Position numbers and translations under genes: made by a program. A model generated the notes under the pieces. That model saw nothing but the letters and a program-made list of their open reading frames with translations, was not told the origin of the DNA and made no database searches. DNA of 64,000 nt from an uncultured Lachnospiraceae bacterium. GTDB lineage: Bacteria; Bacillota; Clostridia; Lachnospirales; Lachnospiraceae. Numbering within the stretch: the first letter of the stretch is position 1; each line of letters starts with the position of its first letter. The stretch covers positions 1 to 64,000 of the forward strand of contig CAJTLU010000017.1 in NCBI GenBank assembly GCA_910577175.1, given 5' to 3'. This document shows positions 51,528 to 59,278 of this stretch, one piece after another.

Positions 51528-52202
51528 AGCATACCTCCGTAATAAATTCTTTATCTCCAGTATAACAGATTTGCACGCCAAATCAAGACCCATATACGTT
51601 TGAATTAAATTTGGCTGAGAAGCTATGCTCTCTTGATTATGCTCCCCTTCCATCCCCGGGTCAATCTCAGGAATCAGAATCTCCGCCTCGCAGCTGGCAT
51701 AGCTGTTTTCCTCATCCAGGCCGCCCTCTGTGCAGACTAGCGAAACAGTTAATTTACCACCCGACAATGCAGAAGCTGTATCCGCATCCATCACCAACGC
51801 CACATTAAGACAATTCAAGCCTGCAATTTTAGAAGGATACACCGTCAGACAGCCAGAATAGTCATTCCCGTCAGAATCCGCCAGCTTCAACCACTTTGTA
51901 TCCCCGAGCAAATCTCCGTGAAGAAACGGAACGCTGTACGCAATCCGGAAACGAAGCTGATAGCTGTCGGAACGCTGAATAAAATATACCTTGGAAAAGA
52001 ATAAATGGGCTTTCTCCAGGATATTACGGTCCACTTCCAGAACCTCCGTGTCCTTCTCCCAATCCGGATAATGGTCTCCTTCTGTCTGCCCCACCAGCCA
52101 GGCATCAAGTCCCTTCCGGCTAAAGCCGACGTAGGCACAGACCGTATAAATCACCATTCCTGCCACAACCGCCAATAAAATATACTTCAGATACTTCTTC
52201 AT
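51528..52202 (-). CDS. Membrane-anchored protein lacking its own stop (fused to GH43 frame)
   Basis: The open frame begins at ATG 52202 and does not end until the GH43 stop at 50583. The N-terminal part is a separate protein: one membrane helix (about 5-25, YILLAVVAGMVIYTVCAYVG) and an outside beta-rich domain (about 45-182) ending LIPEIDPGMEGEHNQ. Residues 190-225 encoded by 51528-51634 are translated promoter and leader of GH43. A deletion that removed the original stop is the simplest view, so it is a truncated gene. The ribosome site is AGGAACGGTATGAT-like and moderate. Confidence 0.55.
51559..51586 (-). promoter_or_regulatory. Internal promoter of the GH43 gene
   Basis: TTGATT (51586-51581) and TATACT (51564-51559), 16-bp spacer, minus strand. 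It lies inside the open frame that joins the membrane protein and GH43, and about 30 bp before the GH43 ribosome site. Confidence 0.65.
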
Positions 52203-52266
52203 ATCATACCGTTCCTTTCCTGTCTTTCTGCTTTGATTTTCCAGAGCCGTCTATCGGTTGTTTCTC

Positions 52267-52893
52267 TTATTCTTCTTCCCCTTCTTCCTCTTCTCTGCTA
52301 TGTAATGGACACTGAAAATTCTCCATACAACGTAGAATTGTATCCATCTGCTGCTCACTCATATTATGACAGGAAAACCGCAGTAATTGATGCTCCCTTC
52401 CCGTTTCTAAATCACGCCCATACTCAAAAAGCCAAAAATTCGTATCAGACCAATACGCTTCCTGCTCCGGGCTGTCAAAATGATAGCTGTAGTTCCCGTC
52501 CGATTTCTCCACTTTCCACTTCGGAAACATCTCTTTTAATCGTTCCAAAATCTTATCAAGAGGCAGTGCCTCCAACGCCTTTAATGTTCCCTTTCCAAAT
52601 CGGTATTTCTCATACACCATATTGTCATCCAGGACAACGCCGGACTTATATTTCCAAAAGACAAGCTCCGTCTCATGCACAGGTGGATAATCCCCATGAA
52701 ACATCATATATGCAGTCTCTTCCAGAGAATTGTGGCTCCAATATTCGCAACATATCATCTGCAAGTCTTCTGCATTCCACTCCTCTCCGGTCAGCTGATT
52801 CATCCTTTCGACCTGCTCCTCTGTCGGCAAATCATAAGAATCAGCAATTCTGTTAATCAGTTCTTTTACCTGTTCTAAATTTTTCTCCTCCAT
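52267..52893 (-). CDS. Uncharacterised acidic protein
   Basis: A 208-residue soluble acidic protein, not recognised. Residues 1-60 are helical (MEEKNLEQVKELINRIADSY), the middle contains WSHNSLEETAYMMFHGDYPP and FWKYKSGVVLDDNMVYEKYR, and the C-terminus is a run of Glu. ATG 52893 with GGAGGTAATTGCT is preferred over an in-frame upstream ATG. It sits 64 nt before the membrane-anchored gene on the same strand. Small acidic proteins in such patches are often immunity proteins; this is guesswork. Confidence 0.6.
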   Translation of the reverse strand: MEEKNLEQVKELINRIADSYDLPTEEQVERMNQLTGEEWNAEDLQMICCEYWSHNSLEETAYMMFHGDYPPVHETELVFWKYKSGVVLDDNMVYEKYRFGKGTLKALEALPLDKILERLKEMFPKWKVEKSDGNYSYHFDSPEQEAYWSDTNFWLFEYGRDLETGREHQLLRFSCHNMSEQQMDTILRCMENFQCPLHSREEEEGEEE

Positions 52894-52975
52894 AGCAATT
52901 ACCTCCAATACCTACAGCTTCCTCTGCGCTAATACCGCAAAAGCCCCGCCGGGTAACCCGGACGGAGCTTATATT

Positions 52976-53590
52976 TCAGACCATGCTGTCCCTGTTGAAA
53001 TCGGTCACGTCGCCAACCTTCTCAAACAGCTCTTTGACGGTAAGCTTCTTATTCTGAATCGCAACCAGCTCTGCGTCCGTCGCGCCGATGAACTCCACGA
53101 ACTCAACCTTGCCGTTCGGCGTATCAATGGCAGGAACTCTCGTGTCGGGTACGGTAATAAAGCCGGTGAGCTTTGAGGCATGCCGCGCGTCGATTCCGTT
53201 TTTCTGACCCGTGTAGATATATTCCCATGGCAAAAACAATTCGCCGCTTTGGAACGTCAGCTTCGCTATGCTCTGAAAATTGTTGATTGCACAGCGGAAC
53301 TCCGCCTCTTCGTCCTCATAACAGCCCTTTTTCAGCCGCATGGTAAACTCCATACCGTAGCCGCTGAATTCCTTGTCCTCACTTTCCTTTTCGTGAAGCT
53401 CCGTCAGTCCGAACGTCACAAAATGCCAGCAATCGCCGCCGTCGTAAATGCTTACGCCGTCCAACGGGTCGGGTCCGCCAAGCATCCACGGCATTAACAC
53501 TCCGTAATGCCTCGGAGCATCCTCGGGATACGCCTTCAGAAAAGCCTCTTCTATCGCTTCCCAGCCGTCCATACAAACTTCATTGTCCAT
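52976..53590 (-). CDS. Suppressor-of-fused (SUFU) domain protein
   Basis: A 204-residue protein with the bacterial SUFU fold: GWEAIEEAFLKAYPEDAPRH at the start, then GGPDPLDGVSIYDGGDCWHF and VTFGLTELHEKESEDKEFSG, GYGMEFTMRL, and the closing FVEFIGATDAELVAIQ segment, all characteristic of this family. Bacterial SUFU proteins are known mostly as immunity proteins in polymorphic toxin systems. No toxin gene is adjacent, so this may be an orphan immunity gene. Start ATG follows ACAGGGGGTTACT. It lies in an accessory patch between the esterase locus and the sporulation operon. Confidence 0.85.
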   Translation of the reverse strand: MDNEVCMDGWEAIEEAFLKAYPEDAPRHYGVLMPWMLGGPDPLDGVSIYDGGDCWHFVTFGLTELHEKESEDKEFSGYGMEFTMRLKKGCYEDEEAEFRCAINNFQSIAKLTFQSGELFLPWEYIYTGQKNGIDARHASKLTGFITVPDTRVPAIDTPNGKVEFVEFIGATDAELVAIQNKKLTVKELFEKVGDVTDFNRDSMV

Positions 53591-53727
53591 AGTAACCCCC
53601 TGTAAAATTCATATATTTTTTAGAACATTATGCTTGTCCCTATCCGCATTATAACATAATGTAGCAGTTCATGCCAGCTTTTTTCTTGAGAATCCAGTTC
53701 CTCTGCCCATGTCAGGCAAATAAAAAA

Positions 53728-53753
53728 GGGGCCGCGCTTTGCGCGACAGCCCC
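53728..53753 (-). terminator. Terminator of the spoIIA-spoVA operon
   Basis: On the minus strand, GGGGCTGTCGCGC-AAA-GCGCGGCCCC is followed by TTTTTTATTT. It lies 36 nt after the spoVAC stop and belongs to the GGGGCTGTCGC family. Confidence 0.9.
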
Positions 53754-53788
53754 GACACAAAAGTATATAAAATACAAAAGTTTAGCTC

Positions 53789-54295
53789 CTACCAGATTCC
53801 AAAACATTTCCCTGCCCAGTAGCCCAGGCCAAGAACCCAGCTCGTAAAGATTCCATATAAAATCACCGGTCCTGCAATCGTAAAAATTTTACAGCCGATT
53901 CCGAATACCTGGCCCTCCTTACTGTACTCAATCGCAGAGGCTGCGACTGAATTGGCAAAGCCGGTAATCGGTACGACGCTGCCTGCGCCGGCATACTTCG
54001 TCAGCTTCTGGTAAAGGTTCAAGCCGGTCGTTAAGGCAGACAGCCCTACTAACGTAATTGTGACATACAGGGCGGCATCTTCCTTCTCGGCGCCCTGGTT
54101 CATATAGAGATTCATCAGTGCCTGACCTAACGTACAGATGGCGCCGCCTATCAGAAATGCCCACAGAATATTAATCCATGGATTATGCTTCGGTGTCACC
54201 TGATTGACATACTGGTTATACTTCTGGTCCCGCTTTGTGTTGTCGGTTTCCTGTACCACCTCATGTATCATACGCTTTCTCTGCTTTTCATCCAT
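53789..54295 (-). CDS. spoVAC: Stage V sporulation protein AC
   Basis: A 168-residue membrane protein with four or five helices, a mechanosensitive channel part of the SpoVA dipicolinate complex. Conserved PKHNPWINILWAFLIGGAIC and KYAGAGSVVPITGFANSVAA are present, and the N-terminal 40 residues are charged as usual. The start ATG follows AAAGGAGCGGCGTTT. It is the last gene of the operon spoIIAA-spoIIAB-sigF-small ORF-spoVAA-spoVAB-spoVAC. SpoVAD and SpoVAE, normally next, are 18-19 kb away. Confidence 0.93.
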   Translation of the reverse strand: MDEKQRKRMIHEVVQETDNTKRDQKYNQYVNQVTPKHNPWINILWAFLIGGAICTLGQALMNLYMNQGAEKEDAALYVTITLVGLSALTTGLNLYQKLTKYAGAGSVVPITGFANSVAASAIEYSKEGQVFGIGCKIFTIAGPVILYGIFTSWVLGLGYWAGKCFGIW

Positions 54296-54403
54296 AAACG
54301 CCGCTCCTTTCTCCGTTTTCTGCGCGCTTTGCCTGCTATCCTGTATTCCCGGAACCGTACGCTGCCGTATTTTTAAAGACGTTGCGCCGCACCGGACTTC
54401 TTT

Positions 54404-54832
54404 CTACTTCCCTGCGCCAAGAACCAGCTGATACCACGCTCCAAGGCCTTTTCCAAGGGCAAATGCCACTACAATAAATGACATACCGACACGCAGCTTA
54501 ATTCTTTTGGCGAATACCGGAATCACCCGCACCACTTCCGCCAACGCCGCCGCAAGGCAGCCGACAAAAATACCTGAAAACCAGCCGTATGCTCCCCTGC
54601 AGATTGTTCCACAGGAAAGTTCTAAATGGAACAGGTCAAAGATATTGGAAAATGTCACGCCAAATACAGCGACGCTTTCATACAACATCACATACTTTGC
54701 CGTCTTTGTTCCTGCCGCAAGTCTTGTTACCACGCCTACCGTTGTAATAAATGCAAATAATCCGCCCGCTACGGCTACACCGAAGGAAATCCCTGCAAAG
54801 CAGTAAAGAATTGTTCGGAATATCTCAGACAT
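54404..54832 (-). CDS. spoVAB: Stage V sporulation protein AB
   Basis: A 142-residue membrane protein with four helices (IFRTILYCFAGISFGVAVAG, LFAFITTVGVVTRLA, GAYGWFSGIFVGCLAAALAE, VGMSFIVVAFALGKGLGAW). Conserved RGAYGWFSGIFVGC is typical of SpoVAB. ATG 54832 follows GGAAGGAAGAAA. The frame upstream to 54865 lies within spoVAA. It overlaps the end of spoVAA by 8 nt. Its role with SpoVAA in dipicolinate handling is less clear than for AC-AE. Confidence 0.88.
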   Translation of the reverse strand: MSEIFRTILYCFAGISFGVAVAGGLFAFITTVGVVTRLAAGTKTAKYVMLYESVAVFGVTFSNIFDLFHLELSCGTICRGAYGWFSGIFVGCLAAALAEVVRVIPVFAKRIKLRVGMSFIVVAFALGKGLGAWYQLVLGAGK

Positions 54833-55460
54833 TTTCTTCCTTCCCCTCTCTTGTTGCATTCTCAATTATGGCAGAATTCACATCCTTCTCATACTGCCGC
54901 ATCTGCACCTGCAGCGGCGTCGGGTCGCTGTCAATTTTCTTACGCAGAAAATGGTTGAAGAACAGGATAATTCCGATTGGGATTCCGATGCTGTATGCAA
55001 TTTCAAGCTCGCCGGGCGAGCTCCGTTCTGCTCCCTCCGTCATCTTATAGAGTAATGCAAAGATTTCTTCCACACTGGCATCTTTGTTAAACGTCATTAT
55101 CGTAAATGCCGAGCCGAAAAACACGGTCAGACAGACAAAGATTGCCTTACTCCAGTCTAACAGCTTTTCATATTTCTTCTTTTCCGCCGATTTATATTCT
55201 ACAATAAAGTCCGGTTCCCCGAGCGGAGTAACAGATACCTCCGGATATGCACTCCCAATCAGCTCGATTACCTTCATTACACAAAAGGGAAGCTTTTCTT
55301 TCTTTTTTCCGGAAAATACATGCAGCTCTATTGCTTCGATTTTCTGCTTCATTACCGCGTCGCTTGTATACACGGATGCGACGTCAGAAAGGAGTACCCT
55401 GCGCTTATTGACAAGAACACACTGTTCAAAATATAAAAATACGTTTACCTGCTGTGACAT
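54825..55460 (-). CDS. spoVAA: Stage V sporulation protein AA
   Basis: A 211-residue protein with an N-terminal soluble domain (MSQQVNVFLYFEQCVLVNK, about 1-90) and two membrane helices (about 108-128 and 160-178), followed by RKKIDSDPTPLQVQMRQYEK, the conserved SpoVAA C-terminal segment. ATG 55460 follows GGGAGAGCGCTT and is preferred over the in-frame 55478. It overlaps a 61-residue upstream gene by 16 nt. SpoVAA and SpoVAB are found in only some spore formers. Confidence 0.88.
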   Translation of the reverse strand: MSQQVNVFLYFEQCVLVNKRRVLLSDVASVYTSDAVMKQKIEAIELHVFSGKKKEKLPFCVMKVIELIGSAYPEVSVTPLGEPDFIVEYKSAEKKKYEKLLDWSKAIFVCLTVFFGSAFTIMTFNKDASVEEIFALLYKMTEGAERSSPGELEIAYSIGIPIGIILFFNHFLRKKIDSDPTPLQVQMRQYEKDVNSAIIENATREGKEENV

Positions 55461-55630
55461 AAGCGCTCTCCCTGCCAAGGCTGCTCTGCAATCCGCATAT
55501 ATGCCTCACGGTACACTAAGGTTCCCTCCGGTATATCCTCCGGTCTTTGCAAATACCAGATAAAAAAGACAATCACTGCCAGCAGAAAAACTGCCGCAAC
55601 TGCCAGGACCACTCTTTGTTTTGCTGTCAT
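55445..55630 (-). CDS. Small single-pass membrane protein in the sporulation operon
   Basis: A 61-residue protein with one N-terminal helix (VVLAVAAVFLLAVIVFFIWY, about 7-28), then RPEDIPEGTLVYREAYMRIA and a basic tail. It lies between sigF and spoVAA and overlaps the latter by 16 nt, so it is translated as part of the operon. A modest ribosome site GGCGGTGAAAGG precedes the ATG. It is not a known spoVA or spoIIA gene. A role in forespore membrane assembly is possible but unproven. Confidence 0.7.
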   Translation of the reverse strand: MTAKQRVVLAVAAVFLLAVIVFFIWYLQRPEDIPEGTLVYREAYMRIAEQPWQGERLCHSR

Positions 55631-55683
55631 CCTTTCACCGCCTTTCGTAATACTGACGGAAGTATGTGCCGTTTTTGTAGAAA

Positions 55684-56397
55684 TTATGCAAGCAGGCTTC
55701 GCATGCGCTGCAATATTTTCTTTTCCATCCGGCTGACCTGGACCTGGCTGACGCCGAGCATTCCGGCAATCTCGGTCTGCGTTTTATTTTCAAAATAGCG
55801 GAGCTCAATCAGCCGCCGCTCCTCTTTCTCAAGCATATCCAGAAGCTGCTTTGTCACAAGATGATTGACAATCTTTTCCGTGGCGTCCTCTGCCCCCGGC
55901 AACCGCTCTGCCAGGGTACTTTCGCTCCCGTCCGCATGACCGATTGGCTTGGAAAGAGACTCGACCTCCGTACATGCTTCCATGGCAAGCACAATATCTT
56001 CCATGCTCATCCCGGTATCCTCCGCAATTTCCTCGAGGGTCGCATCCCTGCCAAGCCGTGCCAGAAGCCTCTCGCCGGATGCCCTGAGCCGGATATTGTT
56101 TTCCTTTAAGGTTCTGCTTACCTTTATCATTCCGTCATCCCTGAGGAAACGTTTAATTTCCCCGCTTATCATCGGTACTGCATAGGTGGAAAATTTTACG
56201 TCAAAGGACACGTCGAACTTATCAATTGCTTTTATCAGCCCGATGGTTCCTATCTGAAATAAATCCTCCGCTTCGCAGCCGCGTCCCGTAAAACGCCGCA
56301 CCATACTCCAAACCAGTCCGACATTCTCGGTAATCAGCTGCTCCCTGGCCTGCCTGTCGCCTGACTGCGACAGACGTATGAGTCCGATTGTATCCAA
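55684..56397 (-). CDS. sigF: RNA polymerase forespore sigma factor F
   Basis: A 237-residue sigma-70 type factor directing early forespore genes. Region 2 carries QIGTIGLIKAIDKFDVSFDV and KFSTYAVPMISGEIKRFLRD, region 3 contains TLEEIAEDTGMSMEDIVLAM, and region 4 contains RYFENKTQTEIAGMLGVSQV and RMEKKILQRMR. It is held inactive by SpoIIAB upstream in the operon. I take TTG 56397 as start, as AAGGAGGAGAGC lies just upstream and no ATG fits. A weak start on sigF could keep its level below that of its anti-sigma factor. Confidence 0.95.
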   Translation of the reverse strand: MDTIGLIRLSQSGDRQAREQLITENVGLVWSMVRRFTGRGCEAEDLFQIGTIGLIKAIDKFDVSFDVKFSTYAVPMISGEIKRFLRDDGMIKVSRTLKENNIRLRASGERLLARLGRDATLEEIAEDTGMSMEDIVLAMEACTEVESLSKPIGHADGSESTLAERLPGAEDATEKIVNHLVTKQLLDMLEKEERRLIELRYFENKTQTEIAGMLGVSQVQVSRMEKKILQRMRSLLA

Positions 56398-56413
56398 GCT
56401 CTCCTCCTTTTGT

Positions 56414-56839
56414 CTACCCGATTACCTTGCGCATCTTAATCACGGTTCCTTCTCCCTCTGCGGATTCTACTGACAGCTCGTCCGTAAACGCCTCCATAAA
56501 AGAAAATCCCATACCGGAACGCTCCAGCTCCGGCTTTGTCGTATACATCGGCTCCATTGCCGCCGCGATATCCGCAATGCCTTTTCCGGTATCCTTGATA
56601 TGAAAGAACACCTCCCGGTCCTTTCTTGCGCACCAAAGCTCCACAGTTCCCCCATCCTCACCGTAACCATGAATAATTGCATTTGTTACGGCCTCCGATA
56701 CCGCCGTTTTTGTATCTGCAAGTTCGGTCAGCGTCGGGTTTAACGGAGTCAAAAATGCCGCTACCGTCATCCGCGCCAATGCTTCGTTACAGGACTTTGC
56801 CTGAAACGTCAGACGCATCTCATTATCATATTTCTCCAC
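56414..56839 (-). CDS. spoIIAB: Anti-sigma-F factor (serine kinase)
   Basis: A 141-residue GHKL-fold protein that binds sigma-F and phosphorylates SpoIIAA. ATP-binding motifs are the N-box TKTAVSEAVTNAIIHGYGE, the G1 box IKDTGKGIADIAAAMEPMYT and GMGFSFMEAFTDELSVES near the end. The start is GTG 56839 behind AGGAGGCAGGAGA. It lies between spoIIAA and sigF in the standard order. Confidence 0.95.
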   Translation of the reverse strand: MEKYDNEMRLTFQAKSCNEALARMTVAAFLTPLNPTLTELADTKTAVSEAVTNAIIHGYGEDGGTVELWCARKDREVFFHIKDTGKGIADIAAAMEPMYTTKPELERSGMGFSFMEAFTDELSVESAEGEGTVIKMRKVIG

Positions 56840-56872
56840 TCTCCTGCCTCCTTTTTCTTCTCGTCTTGCCTT

Positions 56873-57235
56873 TTATCTGTTTCCGAGACATTCTTTGGCC
56901 GGACGCACAAACGCTTCCTCTGCCGTCTCATACTGTTCTACAATTTTATACAGTCCTGAAAATGTAAAAATCCTTTCTACATTTTTCCCGACGCCCATGA
57001 CACCGACACGTCCCCCCTGAAAAATGACCTGCCGGTAACGTCCCATAATCACTCCGATTCCCGAGCTGTCCATAAACTCCACCCCGGTAAAATCAAACAG
57101 AATATTCTTTACCTTGCTGCGCGCTAACAGGATATCTGCCGTTTCCCGCACCGCCAGCGCGGTATGGTGGTCCAAATCCGCCTTTAAATGAATGATTAGC
57201 ATATTATTTCGTACTTCATACTCTGCTGCCTGCAT
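56873..57235 (-). CDS. spoIIAA: Anti-anti-sigma factor SpoIIAA
   Basis: A 120-residue STAS-domain protein. The phosphorylated serine lies in FTGVEFMDSSGIGVIMGRYR, and the fold continues with VGVMGVGKNVERIFTFSGL and a short C-terminal helix. Unphosphorylated SpoIIAA releases sigma-F from SpoIIAB after septation. ATG 57235 follows AAGGAGGAGAA; the frame to 57316 overlaps the terminator of the upstream gene. It starts the spoIIA-spoVA operon. A sigma-H-type promoter is expected upstream but is not obvious to the eye. Confidence 0.95.
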   Translation of the reverse strand: MQAAEYEVRNNMLIIHLKADLDHHTALAVRETADILLARSKVKNILFDFTGVEFMDSSGIGVIMGRYRQVIFQGGRVGVMGVGKNVERIFTFSGLYKIVEQYETAEEAFVRPAKECLGNR

Positions 57236-57302
57236 TTCTCCTCCTTTCCCGCAGTGTCCGTGCCTTCCCGCAGCTATGTGCAGCTTTGCTCTGCCCGTAC
57301 AA

Positions 57303-57338
57303 AAGAAAGAAGACATGAACCTGCCATGTCTTCTTTCG
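57303..57338 (-). terminator. Terminator of the zinc-ribbon/TPR gene
   Basis: On the minus strand, GAAAGAAGACATG and CATGTCTTCTTTC form a perfect 13-bp stem with a GCAGGTT loop, followed by TTTTG. It isolates the upstream gene from spoIIAA. Confidence 0.85.
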
Positions 57339-57362
57339 TAATCACCTCTGCGATTTTTTATG

Positions 57363-58802
57363 TTAATTCAATCCTTCCATACATTGATGCGCCATTTGTG
57401 CACGCTCACTGTCCGGATATTGATTAACTACCATCTGTAAATAAATCCTTGCCTGACTTTCGTCCTCCGAACGCTGGTAGGAGCGTCCGAGAAAATACAG
57501 CGTGTCCGCATCAGTTCCGCCTGCTTCATAAACTGCCTGCAGATATTTTGCCGCCTCAGCGTACCTTGCGGCATTATACAACTCATAACCGTAATTGTAT
57601 GCGTGCTGTTTTACCTTTGCGAATATCTCGTCCATGATTTCCTGATATACGACGGCGGTCCTCCGGCGTGCAAGCGCCGTTTCCTTATGCTCTGACAGCC
57701 GCCCTGCATAAGCAGTCAGTTCCTCCAGCATCTGCGCAATTTCTTCCTCTTCCTCTGCTTTTGCTATCTTCTCCTGCATCTTTGGAAACTCTGCTACCAG
57801 AAGCAATACCTCTTCATAGGCGGCCGGATCAAACGCAGATGCCGAGGCGTTCTCCTTTTTTAAATCTGCAATACTGCTTTCCGCCTTTGCAAGCTTGTCC
57901 GCCAAATCCGCCTTTTCGTTCTGCAAAACGGAAATCGTTGTCGTATAGGAGGCAATCTCCGCCCCGTAATCCCGTTCCTCATTTGCATATTCTGCTTTCA
58001 CACTGGAACGCACCGTCGGCACCACCAGCCAGTACAGAACTGCGACTCCAATCAGAATCCCCGCGAAAAAAGTAATAAACGCAATATAATTGGGCCTGTC
58101 CTCCTGAATAGGAACCGTCGGCGGTGCAATATGATACGAAGTGTTTTCCACCTTCTTCTCGGTATGTACCGCGACTCCTTCCGGGTTCAGTACCCGTTCC
58201 ACTTCCTTCAGATACAACAGGGTCGTTGTATTTGCCACATCGGTCTTTTGCGCCCTTAAAAGACAGCGCTTTGCCTTTTCATACTCCTCGCTTTTAATAT
58301 ACAGCAGCGCAAGAAGCTGCAGTGCCCGGACATAGCCCGGACAGACACTGATTACCTTTCTTAGCTGGAGAATCGCAAGGTCTTCGTTTCCCTGCCTGGC
58401 ATACTCAAGCGCCTGATTAAACTTTTTAATGGTCTGATTGACCGTATCAAACTTTGCCGGATTTGACTGCACCTTATTCATAAAATAATCGGCAAGGTTA
58501 TTTTCCGGCATAAAATGCTTACTGATAATCCACTCGCTTAACGCGGCAACTGCCTCTCCCAGTTCAAAATAAACCAGTCCGAGGAGATTCCTCGCATTTA
58601 TATTCCTCTTGTTACATTCCAGACTTCTTTTCAACATGACTACAGCGCCGGACAAATCCCGCACGCGCGCCTTGCTTAATCCCTCGTTATAATACCGGTT
58701 CGACAGCTTGTATAACTGTTCCGTGGCAATGGCATCGCTCCCGCATCGTTCGCAATACCGGCGGTTCCGCCCTATCTCATATCCGCATCTCGGACAATCC
58801 AT
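57363..58802 (-). CDS. Zinc-ribbon, TPR and membrane-spanning protein
   Basis: A 479-residue protein with domains on both sides of the membrane. An N-terminal zinc ribbon uses CPRCG (3-7) and CERCG (near 18-21). TPR repeats (about 30-205) include ARNLLGLVYFELGEAVAALS and ALQLLALLYIKSEEYEKAKR. One membrane helix follows (about 240-262, YIAFITFFAGILIGVAVLYW), then a coiled coil (about 280-320), and C-terminal TPR-like repeats with ARIYLQMVVNQYPDSERAQM, as in CpoB/YbgF proteins. A role as a scaffold for envelope or division assembly is plausible but unproven. It follows a 47-residue protein gene after 8 nt. It lies directly before the spoIIA operon but is separated by a terminator. Confidence 0.8.
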   Translation of the reverse strand: MDCPRCGYEIGRNRRYCERCGSDAIATEQLYKLSNRYYNEGLSKARVRDLSGAVVMLKRSLECNKRNINARNLLGLVYFELGEAVAALSEWIISKHFMPENNLADYFMNKVQSNPAKFDTVNQTIKKFNQALEYARQGNEDLAILQLRKVISVCPGYVRALQLLALLYIKSEEYEKAKRCLLRAQKTDVANTTTLLYLKEVERVLNPEGVAVHTEKKVENTSYHIAPPTVPIQEDRPNYIAFITFFAGILIGVAVLYWLVVPTVRSSVKAEYANEERDYGAEIASYTTTISVLQNEKADLADKLAKAESSIADLKKENASASAFDPAAYEEVLLLVAEFPKMQEKIAKAEEEEEIAQMLEELTAYAGRLSEHKETALARRRTAVVYQEIMDEIFAKVKQHAYNYGYELYNAARYAEAAKYLQAVYEAGGTDADTLYFLGRSYQRSEDESQARIYLQMVVNQYPDSERAQMAHQCMEGLN

Positions 58803-58810
58803 TGTAATCC

Positions 58811-58954
58811 CTACCTTTTCTCCTTTTTTCCCGTAACCGCCTGCTCCAGTAAATCTGATAAATCCGTCAGGTCATTATTTAAAATTGCTTCCTCCGCCTG
58901 GTCAATCTCCAGGCTCGGCTGGAACCTTGCAAGTTCTTCTTCGTAATTTAACAT
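58811..58954 (-). CDS. 47-residue acidic protein before the TPR gene
   Basis: A small frame with a strong AGGAGGAAAGAGT ribosome site: MLNYEEELARFQPSLEIDQA, then EEAILNNDLTDLSDLLEQAV and a basic end. It stops 8 nt before the TPR protein start, so the two are probably translated together. It is helical and acidic with a leucine pattern. Not recognised. Confidence 0.65.
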   Translation of the reverse strand: MLNYEEELARFQPSLEIDQAEEAILNNDLTDLSDLLEQAVTGKKEKR

Positions 58955-59278
58955 ACTCTTTCCTCCTGTCTCGTACCCGTTCCAAAACAGCCTTCCTACA
59001 TTATCATATAGACAAATGCTTGAAAAATCAATAGCTTCTCTCTACTTTTTTTATTCTCCTGCACAAAAAAAGGCAATATTGTTTCTTTTTTGTACAATAT
59101 CGCCCTTTCCTGCCATTTTTCCTTTTCTTCAAGTGTGCGGCGCCCTTCTGTGTTCCATGGGTTGTGTGGAACCTTTCCGGGTCATTCAAAAAATGCGGAA
59201 GCTCAAGGTACTTTACAATAGACAAAAATAGCGCCCCATGATACAATATCCTAAAAAATATCCGGAAAGGGCAGGCTT
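58955..59278. other. Non-coding stretch with terminator and repeat end
   Basis: No gene is supported. At about 59067-59105 the minus strand shows GGCGATATTGT and ACAATATTGCC with a loop, followed by TTTTTTT, a good terminator. A solo MITE-family end AAAAAATGCGGAAGCTCAAG lies at 59188-59207, and a CGGCGCCC/TTCCATGGG region lies between. Confidence 0.6.

Noticed and set aside
59028..59246. 72-codon minus-strand frame
   Set aside because: It runs through a strong terminator hairpin and a repeat end, with no ribosome site.
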